Below are positions 49,371 through 58,626 of a stretch of DNA of 64,000 nt, piece after piece. The position numbers were made by a program, and so were the translations under genes. The stretch is from contig NZ_FWXV01000016.1 in the NCBI RefSeq assembly GCF_900176515.1, forward strand, positions 1 through 64,000, in the 5' to 3' direction. This stretch comes from Kibdelosporangium aridum. GTDB taxonomy: Bacteria > Actinomycetota > Actinomycetes > Mycobacteriales > Pseudonocardiaceae. Positions within the stretch are counted from its first letter, which is position 1, and the number at the start of each line of letters is the position of its first letter. The notes beneath the pieces are model-generated. The model searched no databases. It saw only the letters and a program-made list of their open reading frames with translations, and had not been told where the DNA came from.

Positions 49371-50240
49371 CTACGGCAGATAACCGAGACGACGGGACAG
49401 GGTGCTGGCCGCGTCCGCGACCATCGGGCCAAGCTCGTCGGTGCGCATCAGTACGCGCCCGGCGGGACCGGCGATGCTCATCGCGGCGATCGGCTGTCCT
49501 GTGCGGTCACGGATCGGCGCGGCGACACATCCGACATCGGGTTCGTTCTCGATGTTGTCGACGGCCCACCCGCGCTTGCTGATCCGGTCGAGCTCTTCCA
49601 GCAGCTGCGTGCGGTCCACGATTGTGTTGGGCGTCAAGCGGTCCAGCCGCATCCGGGTCACCCGCTCGACTCGCTCGGCCGGTGCGAGCGCCGAAAGCCA
49701 CGCCTTGCCAAGGGAAGACGCGTGCTGCGGGCGCCTTGTGCCGAGCTGGCAGTGCAACGTGACGGCGTTGGCGCCGCGGTCCTTGCCGACGTAGACCATC
49801 GCGTCACCGTCCGGCACGGCCAGGAAGATCGTCTCGCCGCTGCGGGACGCCAGCCCGGCGAGGAACTGCGGCGCGGCCTTGTGCAGGTCGGTCGACGACA
49901 TCGCCTGCACGCCGAGCTCGACAAGGCGGGCACCGAGCCGGACGCGACCGGTGACGTGGTCGGCCTCCAGGTACTCGAGTTCCTTGAGCGTGTGCACGAT
50001 CCGGTAGATCGCGCTGCGCGACAAGCCCAGTTGCGTCGCGATCGCGTTCGTGGAGATCTCCTGCCGCAGCCCGACGTGCTCCAGCACGGCCAAGCCACGC
50101 TCCAGCGTGCCGGTGTGGCTCTTCTTCCCGTTTGCGTTCGGGGGCACCGGCGCCTCCTTGGGTATCCCGTTCTGCGGGGTCCCGTTCGCGATCGGGACGA
50201 CATCTCGATACAGGTTCTCAGCGAGCGAGCCAGCCACCAT
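49371..50240 (-). CDS. IclR-family transcriptional regulator
   Basis: 289 residues. The winged helix includes TLERGLAVLEHVGLRQEIST and LGLSRSAIYRIVHTLKELEY; the C-terminal effector domain includes ASSLGKAWLSAL and GCVAAPIRDRTGQPIAAMSI. Overlaps the end of kduD by 23 bp, so it belongs to the operon. By analogy with KdgR-type IclR regulators of pectin catabolism, it may sense a ketodeoxy sugar acid and bind the palindrome upstream of kduI. Confidence 0.9.
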   Translation of the reverse strand: MVAGSLAENLYRDVVPIANGTPQNGIPKEAPVPPNANGKKSHTGTLERGLAVLEHVGLRQEISTNAIATQLGLSRSAIYRIVHTLKELEYLEADHVTGRVRLGARLVELGVQAMSSTDLHKAAPQFLAGLASRSGETIFLAVPDGDAMVYVGKDRGANAVTLHCQLGTRRPQHASSLGKAWLSALAPAERVERVTRMRLDRLTPNTIVDRTQLLEELDRISKRGWAVDNIENEPDVGCVAAPIRDRTGQPIAAMSIAGPAGRVLMRTDELGPMVADAASTLSRRLGYLP

Positions 50241-50982
50241 CCACCGCCAATACGTGTCCAGTTACGTAGTCCGAGGCCGAACCGGCCAGAAACACCGCGG
50301 CACCGCCAAGATCGTCCGGAGATCCCCACCGGCCCATCGGGATGCGACCCACGATTTCCGCGTTGCGCCGCTGATCCGCCCGCAGCGCCGCGGTGTTGTC
50401 CGTCGCGAAGTAGCCAGGGGCTATCGCGTTGACTTGTACATTGCTCGCTGCCCATTCGTTGGCCAGCGTCTTCGTCAGCCCCGCAACCGCGTGTTTGCTC
50501 GCGGTGTACGCGGCCACCCTGATCCCGCCTTGGAAGCTGAGCAGGGAAGCGATGGTGATGACCTTGCCCGACTGGCGTTGCAGCATCGGCGCGGCCACCG
50601 TCTTGGTCAGTTCGAACACCGAGTCGAGGTTCACCGACAGCACCGCACGCCAGTCTGCATAGGAATGCTCGACGGCGTCCGAGCGCCGGATGATCCCCGC
50701 GTTGTTGACCAGGATGTCGATTTGGTGCTCGGCAAGGATTTCCCGAGCCTTCGCGGCAACCTCCTGCGGCTGCGCCAAGTCCACAGTGGCCACCGCGGCG
50801 GTCCGGCCGTACGCCTCGATCTCCTCGACGACCGAAACGAAGTCGCCGCCGTGGCCCAGCAGGACCACATCCGCGCCGGCACCGGCCAAAGCGACCGCGA
50901 TCGCCCGGCCGATGCCGGTGCGGGCCCCGGTCACCAGCGCGGTCCGGCCCTCGAGGGAGAAAAGCTTGTCCAGGTAACTCAT
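50218..50982 (-). CDS. kduD: 2-deoxy-D-gluconate 3-dehydrogenase (SDR)
   Basis: 254-residue classical short-chain dehydrogenase: cofactor motif TALVTGARTGIGRAIA, NNAG in DILVNNAGIIRRSDA, catalytic YTASK with a preceding Ser in IASLLSFQGG, and the C-terminal YVTGHVLAVDGGW. The start MSYLDKLFSLEGRTA is typical of KduD. It interconverts 2,5-diketo-3-deoxygluconate and 2-keto-3-deoxygluconate. ATGA overlap with kduI supports the assignment. Confidence 0.88.
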   Translation of the reverse strand: MSYLDKLFSLEGRTALVTGARTGIGRAIAVALAGAGADVVLLGHGGDFVSVVEEIEAYGRTAAVATVDLAQPQEVAAKAREILAEHQIDILVNNAGIIRRSDAVEHSYADWRAVLSVNLDSVFELTKTVAAPMLQRQSGKVITIASLLSFQGGIRVAAYTASKHAVAGLTKTLANEWAASNVQVNAIAPGYFATDNTAALRADQRRNAEIVGRIPMGRWGSPDDLGGAAVFLAGSASDYVTGHVLAVDGGWLAR

Positions 50983-51809
50983 CGCAGGTCCGCCATGGCG
51001 ACGTGGTCCATGTCGTCGAACCGGTAGTTCTCACCGGCCATGAACCAGATGAACGAGTAGCTGCCGGTCGCCGCGCCCGCGTGGATCGACCAGCTCGGCG
51101 AGATGACTGCCTGCTCGTTGCGCACGATCAGGTGCCGCGTCTGGTCCGGTTCACCGAGCAGGTGCACCAGGCGGGCGTCCTCGTCGAGGTCGAAGTAGAA
51201 GTAGCACTCGGTGCGCCGCAGGTGCGTGTGCGCGGGCATCGTGTTCCACACGCTGCCGGGCGCGAGCTGGGTCCACCCCATCATCAGCTGACAGCTCTCC
51301 ACCAACGTGCCGTCGATGTAGCGGCGGATCGTCCGCTCATTCGAGGTTTCCGCCGCGCCGAGTTCCACCGGCGGGACGTCCTTCGCGTGGACCAATGTGG
51401 TCGGCAGGTCTTGGTGCGCGGGCGCGGACGCGAGGTAGAAGCGTGCGGGTGCAGCGGGATCGGCACTGGAGAAGCTCACTTCGCGGGTGCCGCGCCCGAT
51501 ATATGCAAGGTCTCCCCGTTCGACCGGATACGCGGTACCGTCGCAAACCACCGCTCCACGTCCGTCGACGCAGAAGGCCGCCAGCTCGCGACGCTCGCAG
51601 AAGTGGTCCGTGCGCAGGGTGTCGTCCGATTCCAGGCGCAACGGCTCGGCGCCGGGAACGGCGCCACCGAGCACGACCCGGTCCTCGTGGCTGTAGGTCA
51701 GGCGGAGCTCGCCTGGCACGAAGACGTCCTCGACCAGGTAATGCCGGCGCAGCTGCGCGGTGTCGAAACCGCGGGCCTCCGCCGGATTGGTCGAGTACCT
51801 GACGTCCAC
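50979..51809 (-). CDS. kduI: 5-dehydro-4-deoxy-D-glucuronate isomerase
   Basis: A 276-residue cupin-like zinc isomerase. Markers are MDVRYSTNPAEARGFDTAQL, THLRRTECYFYFDLDEDA with His/Glu metal ligands, and SWSIHAGAATGSYSFIWFMAGEN. It converts unsaturated-uronate breakdown products of pectin or glycosaminoglycans to 2,5-diketo-3-deoxygluconate, the substrate of KduD encoded next. First gene of the operon. No lyase or kdgK/kdgA gene is in the window. Confidence 0.93.
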   Translation of the reverse strand: MDVRYSTNPAEARGFDTAQLRRHYLVEDVFVPGELRLTYSHEDRVVLGGAVPGAEPLRLESDDTLRTDHFCERRELAAFCVDGRGAVVCDGTAYPVERGDLAYIGRGTREVSFSSADPAAPARFYLASAPAHQDLPTTLVHAKDVPPVELGAAETSNERTIRRYIDGTLVESCQLMMGWTQLAPGSVWNTMPAHTHLRRTECYFYFDLDEDARLVHLLGEPDQTRHLIVRNEQAVISPSWSIHAGAATGSYSFIWFMAGENYRFDDMDHVAMADLR

Positions 51810-51830
51810 AGGGATCCTCCAATGTACCGA

Positions 51831-51845
51831 TCAATGGAACATTGA
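51831..51845 (-). promoter_or_regulatory. Palindromic operator candidate upstream of kduI
   Basis: TCAATG-GAA-CATTGA is a perfect 6-bp inverted repeat with a 3-bp centre, 21 bp before the kduI start. Its size and spacing fit an IclR/KdgR-type operator, and an IclR gene lies in the operon. Confidence 0.6.
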
Positions 51846-51970
51846 ACCGATGATCGGGGCTGAACGTTAACAAACTTTCCAAATGCGGGGAAGGTTTAGA
51901 CCACTGCTCCATTTGGGTGGTCGTCAAAACAGCGTTGAGTAAGCGCGTTCAGGCGGGGATTGACTGGTGG

Positions 51971-53071
51971 TCAGCCGGCGCCGTGGATCAGCCGGAGCTT
52001 CGGCCGCGCGTCGGAAAGTCCGATCAGGGCACGGAGTCGAGGTAGTCCAATGTGGAGCCGTGCGGCGAGCGCGGGCAGCGTGAGATCGTTTGCACCGGCG
52101 AGCTCGATGGCAAGCCTGAGCAACTCGGGCTGCTCGCCGGGATACCCGGAATTGACCGGTTCGTGCGTCCGCCAGCCCAGCCTGGTCAGCGTCGCGATGA
52201 CCCGCCGAAGTGTGGAATCGCTGTAGACGCCGAGATCCTTTCCGCGGTAGACCAATGCCGCGGTCGAGACGCCGTAGTTGTCCGCCAGTTCCTTCAGCGC
52301 CGCGATGTCGACCGGCGTCGGCAATTGGTCCCGGATCTCGTTGGCAGGCATGAGGAACTCGGCAGCGAACACATTTGCTTCGCGCTCGTTCTGCGGACTG
52401 CCCGGCACAGGTTCGGGATGCAGCAGCAAATGCCCGAGTTCATGCGCGACCGAGAACCGCTGACGCATCGGATTTCCCTTGTACGTCAACGCGATGATCG
52501 GCCTACCGTGCAAGGCGGACGAGAACGCGTCGATGGTGTCGCTGTCCAGGCCGGGAATGCGCGTGGTGACAACGCCGCGTGCTTCGAGATTTCGCACCAG
52601 ATGCGCGGTCGGTCCTGAAGAGATGTTCCACGCTTTGCGGACCATGCGCGCGGTGGCCGCTGGATCCCCATGCGGAATGCCCACCGGAATGCCGACGTCC
52701 AATGCGGGCAGTTCGATCACGCGGTCCAGCTGTTCGACGACTTCCCATAGCAACTCGACATGAGCGAGAGCCTGTTGGCGCTGCGTCGCGGTGGTCGCGC
52801 GCAACGAACGGAAATGCGCCTGCGCGGTGTCGAGATGCAACTGCGGACGCCCAGCCGTGAAGAACGAAACGGGCACACCCAAGGCGCCCGCGCACCGGGA
52901 CAATGTCTCGGCACTCGGGCGGGACTGGCCGAGTTCGTACTGCGATACCGCGGCCGCCGTGCGATCGATTGCTTCGGCGAGGTCCCTTTTGAGCCACCCG
53001 GCGAGCTCCCGTGCCATTGTCAGCCGGGCAGGAGCGAATGCCTGCGCGGCTGCGGAGGCATCCGGGTACAC
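51971..53071 (-). CDS. XRE-type regulator fused to ImmA/IrrE metallopeptidase
   Basis: 366 residues. The N-terminal helix-turn-helix (about 15-72) includes LAEAIDRTAAAVSQYELGQS; the middle holds the ImmA/IrrE (M78-like) peptidase with RFSVAHELGHLLLHPEPV and a downstream NEREANVFAAEFLMP, both usual zinc-site motifs. The rest resembles the C-terminal half of such regulators. These cleave partner repressors in mobile elements or sense stress. GTG 53071 is preceded by GGGAG; a stop lies shortly upstream. The next gene on this strand is of unknown function. Confidence 0.88.
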   Translation of the reverse strand: MYPDASAAAQAFAPARLTMARELAGWLKRDLAEAIDRTAAAVSQYELGQSRPSAETLSRCAGALGVPVSFFTAGRPQLHLDTAQAHFRSLRATTATQRQQALAHVELLWEVVEQLDRVIELPALDVGIPVGIPHGDPAATARMVRKAWNISSGPTAHLVRNLEARGVVTTRIPGLDSDTIDAFSSALHGRPIIALTYKGNPMRQRFSVAHELGHLLLHPEPVPGSPQNEREANVFAAEFLMPANEIRDQLPTPVDIAALKELADNYGVSTAALVYRGKDLGVYSDSTLRRVIATLTRLGWRTHEPVNSGYPGEQPELLRLAIELAGANDLTLPALAARLHIGLPRLRALIGLSDARPKLRLIHGAG

Positions 53072-53165
53072 GGTCGAACTCCCATCGGGATGGTGGCCAG
53101 GTGATCATCACTGGACGCCTGACATGGTGGTCCAGTACGGAGAGTGGTGGCAGCCGGGCGGTCGG

Positions 53166-53849
53166 TCACCCAGCGGATCCGCGCCGCTGCTCTGTTCGTG
53201 GCCGCATCGGGATGGCCGGCGGTGACTCGTCGAACAGGGTGAGCCCGAGTGGGCTGACAAGTGCCACTGGGGCGGGTCGGCTGCCACTGCCCTCGGCGAG
53301 CTCCTCCAGATCAACCAGCCATTCCCACGAGATGTGGTTGTCGTCCTGGAGCCTTCCCTGCCCCGCCCAGCTTTCGGTGAGTCCATCGGTCTCTGTGCCG
53401 GACCACGGCAGTAACAGCGGCTCTCGCCCGCTGAGCCAGGCATAGGGTCTGCCGAAAAGGGACATGTCCTCGGCAGAGGTGAGTAGCTCGCGGCGCAGAT
53501 CGCTCACCTCGCCAATCGACTGGCGCGGTCCCTTCGGGGCATTGAACTGGTAGACGCCGACTCGGCCGACTTTCAGCAAGACGGATTGGAACGAGGAGTC
53601 GACGTCCAGTTCGGGGATGTCACCGTGCAGTGTGTGCGCCTGCTGGAGCAGGTACTGGTGTCGGTCGGTGCCGAAACTGACGTTGTTGCTCCAGGTACCC
53701 CGGTAGTTCTTGCGCAACGGCTGCAACTCGGCGGCTTCTTCGTGTGCCTCCTGGAGCCACCTTCGAATGGCCAGGACGAAGTCGAGCAGGTCCACCGGCC
53801 GGAGCAAGGCGGCCAGCCGCTCGACGTGCGCCGGATCGTTGCCCGTCAC
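53166..53849 (-). CDS. Uncharacterised protein next to the XRE/ImmA gene
   Basis: 227 residues, soluble, no signal peptide. The N-terminal part is helical (LAALLRPVDLLDFVLAIRRW then LQEAHEEAAELQPL); the middle has YRGTWSNNVSFGTDRHQYLL and the C-terminal half is mixed (SLFGRPYAWLSGREPLLLPW). I recognise no family. It is transcribed just before the XRE/ImmA gene (94 bp apart), so it may be a partner, sensor or cleavage target. The GTG start is uncertain. Confidence 0.65.
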   Translation of the reverse strand: MTGNDPAHVERLAALLRPVDLLDFVLAIRRWLQEAHEEAAELQPLRKNYRGTWSNNVSFGTDRHQYLLQQAHTLHGDIPELDVDSSFQSVLLKVGRVGVYQFNAPKGPRQSIGEVSDLRRELLTSAEDMSLFGRPYAWLSGREPLLLPWSGTETDGLTESWAGQGRLQDDNHISWEWLVDLEELAEGSGSRPAPVALVSPLGLTLFDESPPAIPMRPRTEQRRGSAG

Positions 53850-54074
53850 AGCACCCTCCCCGCTTGATCTCCGTCAGCCCGCCGGGCCGCTTCACTTGAT
53901 TTTCGCACGCGATCCGGTCACCGTCCGGGAGGCGGGTCGCAGGCGTGTCGGGCCCGCCGGTACCCGTCTTGACCAGGCAGCCATGCACTCGACACCAAGT
54001 GGTGGCGCAATCCGGCCCGGCCGCTCCGTAAACTTGAGGTGGACGAGAGCAACAGTCGAGCGGGGAGGGCCGTG

Positions 54075-55094
54075 GTGAACGCCGACGAACGTCGTTTCGA
54101 AGTGCTGCGCGCGATCGTCGCCGACTATGTCTCCAACCACGAGCCGGTGGCGTCGAAAGCCATCGTCGACCGTCATAACCTGGGCGTTTCCAGTGCGACG
54201 GTCCGCAACGACATGGCCTCGCTGGAAGAAGACGGCTACATCATGCAGCCGCACACCAGCGCGGGCCGTATCCCCACCGACAAGGGCTACCGCCTGTTCG
54301 TCGACCGGTTGTCCGAGGTCAAGCCGCTCTCCAGCGCCGAGCGGCGGGCGATCGGCACCTTCCTTGAGGGTGCGGTCGACCTCGACGACGTGCTGCGCCG
54401 CAGTGTCCGGCTGCTGGCCCAGCTGACCAGGCAGGTCGCGGTCGTGCAGTACCCGACACTGACCCGCTCGACGGTCCGGCACATCGAACTGGTGCTGATC
54501 ACCCCGGCCAGGTTGATGCTGGTGATGATCACCGACACCGGCCGGGTCGACCAGCGGATGGTCGACCTGGGTGACGTGCTCACCGAGGACTCGCTGGCCA
54601 GGATGCGGGCGATGATCAACTCCGGCCTCGCCGGGCACCGGCTGACCGACGCCGCGGTCAAGGTCGCCGAAGTGGTCGAGAACGCACCGAACGACCTGCG
54701 TGACGTGATGATCCGGGTCGGCTCGGTGCTGGTCGAGTCACTGGTCGAACACCCGGAGGAGCGGCTGGTCCTCGGCGGCACCGCCAACCTGACCCGCAAC
54801 GTCGCGGACTTCCCGGGTTCGCTGCGCCAGGTGCTGGAAGCGCTCGAGGAACAAGTTGTCATCCTCAAGCTGCTCGCATCGGCACGGGACGCGGGCACAC
54901 TGACAGTGCACATCGGCGGCGAGAACGAGGCCGAGGAGATGCGCAGCACGTCCGTCGTCTCGATCGGTTACGGCGGTACCGAACTACTTGGCGGAATGGG
55001 AGTCGTCGGCCCGACGCGGATGGACTACCCGGGAACTATCGCGGCGGTGCGCGCGGTTGCCAACTACGTCGGGGAGATTCTGACAGCTCGATGA
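54075..55094 (+). CDS. hrcA: Heat-inducible transcription repressor HrcA
   Basis: 339 residues. The N-terminal winged helix has EVLRAIVADYVSNHEPVASK and VSSATVRNDMASLEEDGYI, followed by PHTSAGRIPTDKGYRLFVD, all diagnostic of HrcA. It normally represses groE-type operons through the CIRCE element. No CIRCE copy was found here. GTG 54075 is preferred (GGGGAGGG five bases earlier). It lies 64 bp before dnaJ2. Confidence 0.95.
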   Translation: MNADERRFEVLRAIVADYVSNHEPVASKAIVDRHNLGVSSATVRNDMASLEEDGYIMQPHTSAGRIPTDKGYRLFVDRLSEVKPLSSAERRAIGTFLEGAVDLDDVLRRSVRLLAQLTRQVAVVQYPTLTRSTVRHIELVLITPARLMLVMITDTGRVDQRMVDLGDVLTEDSLARMRAMINSGLAGHRLTDAAVKVAEVVENAPNDLRDVMIRVGSVLVESLVEHPEERLVLGGTANLTRNVADFPGSLRQVLEALEEQVVILKLLASARDAGTLTVHIGGENEAEEMRSTSVVSIGYGGTELLGGMGVVGPTRMDYPGTIAAVRAVANYVGEILTAR

Positions 55095-55158
55095 CCAACA
55101 ACAACGGGGCGGAGCCGGGTGCGGTGGCAAACCGCGGACCGCACTGCGGCAGGAGGAC

Positions 55159-56322
55159 ATGACGAAGGTGGCCAGGGACTATTACGGCATCCTGGGCGTG
55201 CAGCGCAATGCCAGTGCCGACGAGATCAAGCGCGCGTACCGCAAGCTCGCGCGTGAACTGCACCCGGACGTCAACCCGGACGAGGCGGCGCAGCAGAAGT
55301 TCAAAGAGGTGACGGCCGCCTACGAGGTGCTGTCCGACCCGCAGAAGCGCAAGATCGTCGACATGGGCGGCGATCCGCTGGAGAACGGCGGTGGCGCGGG
55401 CGGCATGCGTGACCCGTTCGCCGGCTTCGGTCTCGGCGACATCATGGACGCCTTCTTCGGCGCGGCCGCCGGTGGCGGGACGCGTGGGCCACGTAGCCGC
55501 GTGCAGCCCGGAGCGGACGCGCTGATCCGGATGCGGCTGACTCTCGAGGAGTGCCTGACCGGCGTCAGTCGCGAGCTGACGGTGGACACGGCCATCTTGT
55601 GCGAGCTGTGCCGTGGCTCGGGTTGTGCTGAGGGCACGTCGCCTGAGGTATGTGAGACCTGTGGTGGTCGCGGCGAGATACAGGCCGTGCAGCGGTCGTT
55701 CCTCGGTCAGGTCGTCACCGCACGGCCGTGCCCGGTGTGCCGTGGCCTCGGTGAGGTCATCCCGGACCCGTGCCGCCAGTGCGCTGGCGACGGCCGTGTC
55801 CGTTCGCGCCGGACGATCGTGGCCAAGGTTCCGCCGGGTGTCGCGGAAGGCATGCGCGTGCGGTTGTCCGGTCAGGGTGAGGTCGGTCCTGGCGGTGGTC
55901 CCGCTGGCGACCTGTACGTCGAGGTCGAGGAGCAGCCGCACCCGACGTTCGAGCGCTCCGGCGCGGACCTGCACTGCACGCTGCGCGTACCGATGACGAC
56001 GGCTGCGCTCGGCGCGGTGCTCCCGTTGGAGACGCTCGACGGCGTCGAGGAGTTGGAGCTCGAGCCCGGCACGCAGCACGGCACGGAACTGGTGATGAGC
56101 GGCCGTGGCATGCCGAAGCTGCGTCAGTCCGGCCGGGTTGACGGCCGCGGCGATCTGCATGTGCACGTGGACGTCGAGGTGCCGACACGCCTGGACTCCC
56201 GGCAGCAGGAGTTGTTGCGGGAACTGGCAACCCTGCGCGGTGAGGACGAAGGCGGCTTGGCCACCACGAATGGCAAGGGCGGCGGGTTCTTCTCCCGGAT
56301 GCGGTCACACCGTTCTCGGTAA
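55159..56322 (+). CDS. dnaJ2: Chaperone protein DnaJ (second actinobacterial copy)
   Basis: 387 residues. J domain with YYGILGVQRNASADEIKRAY and the HPD motif, a Gly-rich linker (about 75-110), then four zinc-finger repeats CELCRGSGC, CETCGGRG, CPVCRGLG and CRQCAGDG, and the substrate-binding C-terminal domain. It stimulates DnaK ATPase activity. Gene order hrcA-dnaJ-rsmE is usual for actinobacterial DnaJ2. CGGCAGGAGG precedes the ATG. Confidence 0.95.
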   Translation: MTKVARDYYGILGVQRNASADEIKRAYRKLARELHPDVNPDEAAQQKFKEVTAAYEVLSDPQKRKIVDMGGDPLENGGGAGGMRDPFAGFGLGDIMDAFFGAAAGGGTRGPRSRVQPGADALIRMRLTLEECLTGVSRELTVDTAILCELCRGSGCAEGTSPEVCETCGGRGEIQAVQRSFLGQVVTARPCPVCRGLGEVIPDPCRQCAGDGRVRSRRTIVAKVPPGVAEGMRVRLSGQGEVGPGGGPAGDLYVEVEEQPHPTFERSGADLHCTLRVPMTTAALGAVLPLETLDGVEELELEPGTQHGTELVMSGRGMPKLRQSGRVDGRGDLHVHVDVEVPTRLDSRQQELLRELATLRGEDEGGLATTNGKGGGFFSRMRSHRSR

Positions 56323-56331
56323 GGATTTCCG

Positions 56332-57072
56332 GTGAGCAGCACACCACCGCTGTTTCTCGTTGACGCGCTCCCGAAAGGGGACGACTTCGTCCTTGACGGA
56401 CCGGAAGGCCGTCACGCGGCAACAGTGAAACGCTTGCGCCCAGGCGAAAGCCTGACGGTGTCCGACGGCGTCGGCGGGCTGGCGGCGTGTGTCGTCGACG
56501 GCCCGGCGGGCAAGGATTCGTTGCGGCTGCGGGTGATCGGACGAACCGATGTGCCCGCGCCGCAACCGCGCGTGGTGATCGCACAGGCGTTGGTCAAAGG
56601 CGATCGTGGTGAGCTCGCGGTGGAATTGGCGACTGAAGCGGGCGCCGACGCGATTGTGCCGTGGCGCGCGTCGCGATGCGTGGCCAAGTGGGAAGACGGG
56701 CCGCGCGGCGAGAAAGCCCTGGCGCGCTGGCGGAACACAGTGCGCGAGGCCGCGAAGCAAGCCCGTCGCCCATGGGTCCCCGATGTGCACGACCCGGTCG
56801 GCACCAAGGGCTTGGTGAAGCTCGTCGACGGCACCACCGGACTGGTCCTCGAAGGCTCGGCCAAGCACGGGCTCACCGAGATCTCCTTGCCACAGCAGGG
56901 AGACATCGTGATCGTCGTCGGACCCGAAGGCGGCGTCAGCGAAGAAGAGATCGCGGCGCTGGAAAACGCGGGCGCGCAGACCGTCCGGCTCGGGCCGAGC
57001 GTCCTGCGCGCCTCAACGGCAGCTGCCGTGGCGCTGGGCGCCATCGGCGCGCTCACCGCGCGCTGGTCCTGA
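56332..57072 (+). CDS. rsmE: 16S rRNA (uracil-1498-N3)-methyltransferase
   Basis: 246 residues with a SPOUT-class C-terminal knot: IVIVVGPEGGVSEEEIAALE and RLGPSVLRASTAAAVALGA. The N-terminal PUA-like region has GPEGRHAATVKRLRPGESL. It methylates U1498 in helix 44 of 16S rRNA. GTG 56332, nine bases after dnaJ2, so co-transcribed. Its end is convergent with the TAP-type hydrolase gene, three bases away. Confidence 0.93.
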   Translation: MSSTPPLFLVDALPKGDDFVLDGPEGRHAATVKRLRPGESLTVSDGVGGLAACVVDGPAGKDSLRLRVIGRTDVPAPQPRVVIAQALVKGDRGELAVELATEAGADAIVPWRASRCVAKWEDGPRGEKALARWRNTVREAAKQARRPWVPDVHDPVGTKGLVKLVDGTTGLVLEGSAKHGLTEISLPQQGDIVIVVGPEGGVSEEEIAALENAGAQTVRLGPSVLRASTAAAVALGAIGALTARWS

Positions 57073-57075
57073 AAC

Positions 57076-58626
57076 TCAGCCGAACGGGTTGGCGTCGAGC
57101 TTGCAGACCTTGCCTGCCTCAGGGAACTTCCCGGAGATCAGGTAATCCCGCTTGACCTGCTCGGTGCACGTGCTCGGGGCCAGCATGGTCGAGTGGCCGT
57201 AGCCCTCGGTCACGAAAACCCTTGCCCTGGCCAGTTCGTTGGCGCCGTCGATCGCGCCGTGCAACGGCGTCGACGGGTCGTACCGGTTGTTCAGCACCAG
57301 GATTTCCGCCGAAGTGCGGCGGTTCCACGGACCGGTGTACCGGTCGGTGTCCTTGGCCTGCCAGAACGCGCAGCTCATCATGTCGAACACGCTCAACCGG
57401 CCGAAGTACGGGATCCGCTGGTCCTCCGACACCGCGTACTTGCTGTAAATCGCTGTGTCGGTGGGGAAATTGCTGTCCGAGCACTGGATCGCGTTGAACG
57501 CCTCACTGCGGTTGGACGTGTACGGCTCGCCCTTCCGCACTGCTGCCGTACGGGAAACGGTCGTGTCGCGGGCGTCGTACAAGCGCTGGTACAGCTTGGC
57601 CAGATCGGGCCACGCGCTGACCGACGCGTAATCCCACGCCATGTTGGAGATCCCGGACCACGTCCAAGTCTCCGGGCCTTCGTCGCCTTCGATGGTGATC
57701 GGCCCCCGCATGGCGCGTTCCGCGATGGCCGCGTACTTCGCCTTCAGATCACCCCCAGAGAAAGCGCACTTCGGGCCGGACTCCGCGCAGAGCTTGAGGA
57801 ACTGCTCGTGCGTCTCGGCCACGCCGCGGGACACGTCCTGCCTGGTGTCCAACGGAACCTTGAACCCGGAATCGCCACGGCCAACCGCGTTGCCGACGAA
57901 GTCCATCGACCCGTCGAACACCATCGCCCTGATCCGGTTGGGGAACAGGTTGGCGTAGATCGCACCGAGGTGCGTGCCGTACGAGATGCCGTGGTAGTTG
58001 ATCTTCTCCTCGCCGGCCGCCCGCCGGAGCATGTCCAAGTCACGTGCGGTGTTCGCGGTCGAGGCGTGCTTGAGGATCGGGCCGGCCTTCTGCTCACACA
58101 GATAAGCCAATTCCTTGGACTTCTCGTAGAACGGCGCCTCCCCAGCCGGATCGACCGGCATCTGCGGGAACGAGGAGAAGAACTCCTGCTGCTCGGCAAG
58201 CGTGTCGAAGCACCGGACAGCCGCGCTGTTGGCGATACCACGGGGATCCCACGAGACGAGGTCGAACCGCGACCTCAACTCGTCGGAGAACAACCATGGC
58301 CATTTGGCCCGTTCGCGAAGCCGTTGCAGGCCACTCGCGCCGGGACCGCCGAAGTTGACGAACAGTGTGCCGATCCGCTTCGCGGAGTCGGCGGCCGGCA
58401 GTTTGATGACCGCCAGATCGATCCGGGTACCGAAAGGATTGTCGTAGTCCAACGGCACCGAAACCGTCGAACACTGGAATCCGTCATTGCAGTCCGACCA
58501 GGTCAACGCCGGTGCCGCAGCTTCGCTGGCTGCGGCAACGGGTAACGCGACCGTGGAACAGACAGTCGCGGCAGCACTCGCCACAAGGGCGAAACGTGCC
58601 ACGACACCCCCAGCAGTCTTGTGCAC
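57076..58626 (-). CDS. Secreted alpha/beta hydrolase, TAP-like (S33 peptidase type)
   Basis: 516 residues from GTG 58626 (GGAAGGA upstream). A signal peptide occupies about 1-35 (MHKTAGGVVARFALVASAAA). The hydrolase core has LFVNFGGPGASG (oxyanion region), the nucleophile elbow NYHGISYGTHLG, RYDPSTPLHGA (Asp) and a His near the C-terminus in YGHSTML, giving a full triad. The TAP C-terminal domain follows. Likely a secreted tripeptidyl aminopeptidase or related esterase. Confidence 0.9.
   Translation of the reverse strand: MHKTAGGVVARFALVASAAATVCSTVALPVAAASEAAAPALTWSDCNDGFQCSTVSVPLDYDNPFGTRIDLAVIKLPAADSAKRIGTLFVNFGGPGASGLQRLRERAKWPWLFSDELRSRFDLVSWDPRGIANSAAVRCFDTLAEQQEFFSSFPQMPVDPAGEAPFYEKSKELAYLCEQKAGPILKHASTANTARDLDMLRRAAGEEKINYHGISYGTHLGAIYANLFPNRIRAMVFDGSMDFVGNAVGRGDSGFKVPLDTRQDVSRGVAETHEQFLKLCAESGPKCAFSGGDLKAKYAAIAERAMRGPITIEGDEGPETWTWSGISNMAWDYASVSAWPDLAKLYQRLYDARDTTVSRTAAVRKGEPYTSNRSEAFNAIQCSDSNFPTDTAIYSKYAVSEDQRIPYFGRLSVFDMMSCAFWQAKDTDRYTGPWNRRTSAEILVLNNRYDPSTPLHGAIDGANELARARVFVTEGYGHSTMLAPSTCTEQVKRDYLISGKFPEAGKVCKLDANPFG

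Noticed and set aside
47823..50432. 869-codon open frame on the plus strand
   Set aside because: Antisense across lctP, iclR and the end of kduD; no domain, R/Q/H-rich. The minus-strand genes are unambiguous.
53850..54074. CIRCE operator before hrcA
   Set aside because: No TTAGCACTC-N9-GAGTGCTAA-like sequence could be found by eye in this stretch.
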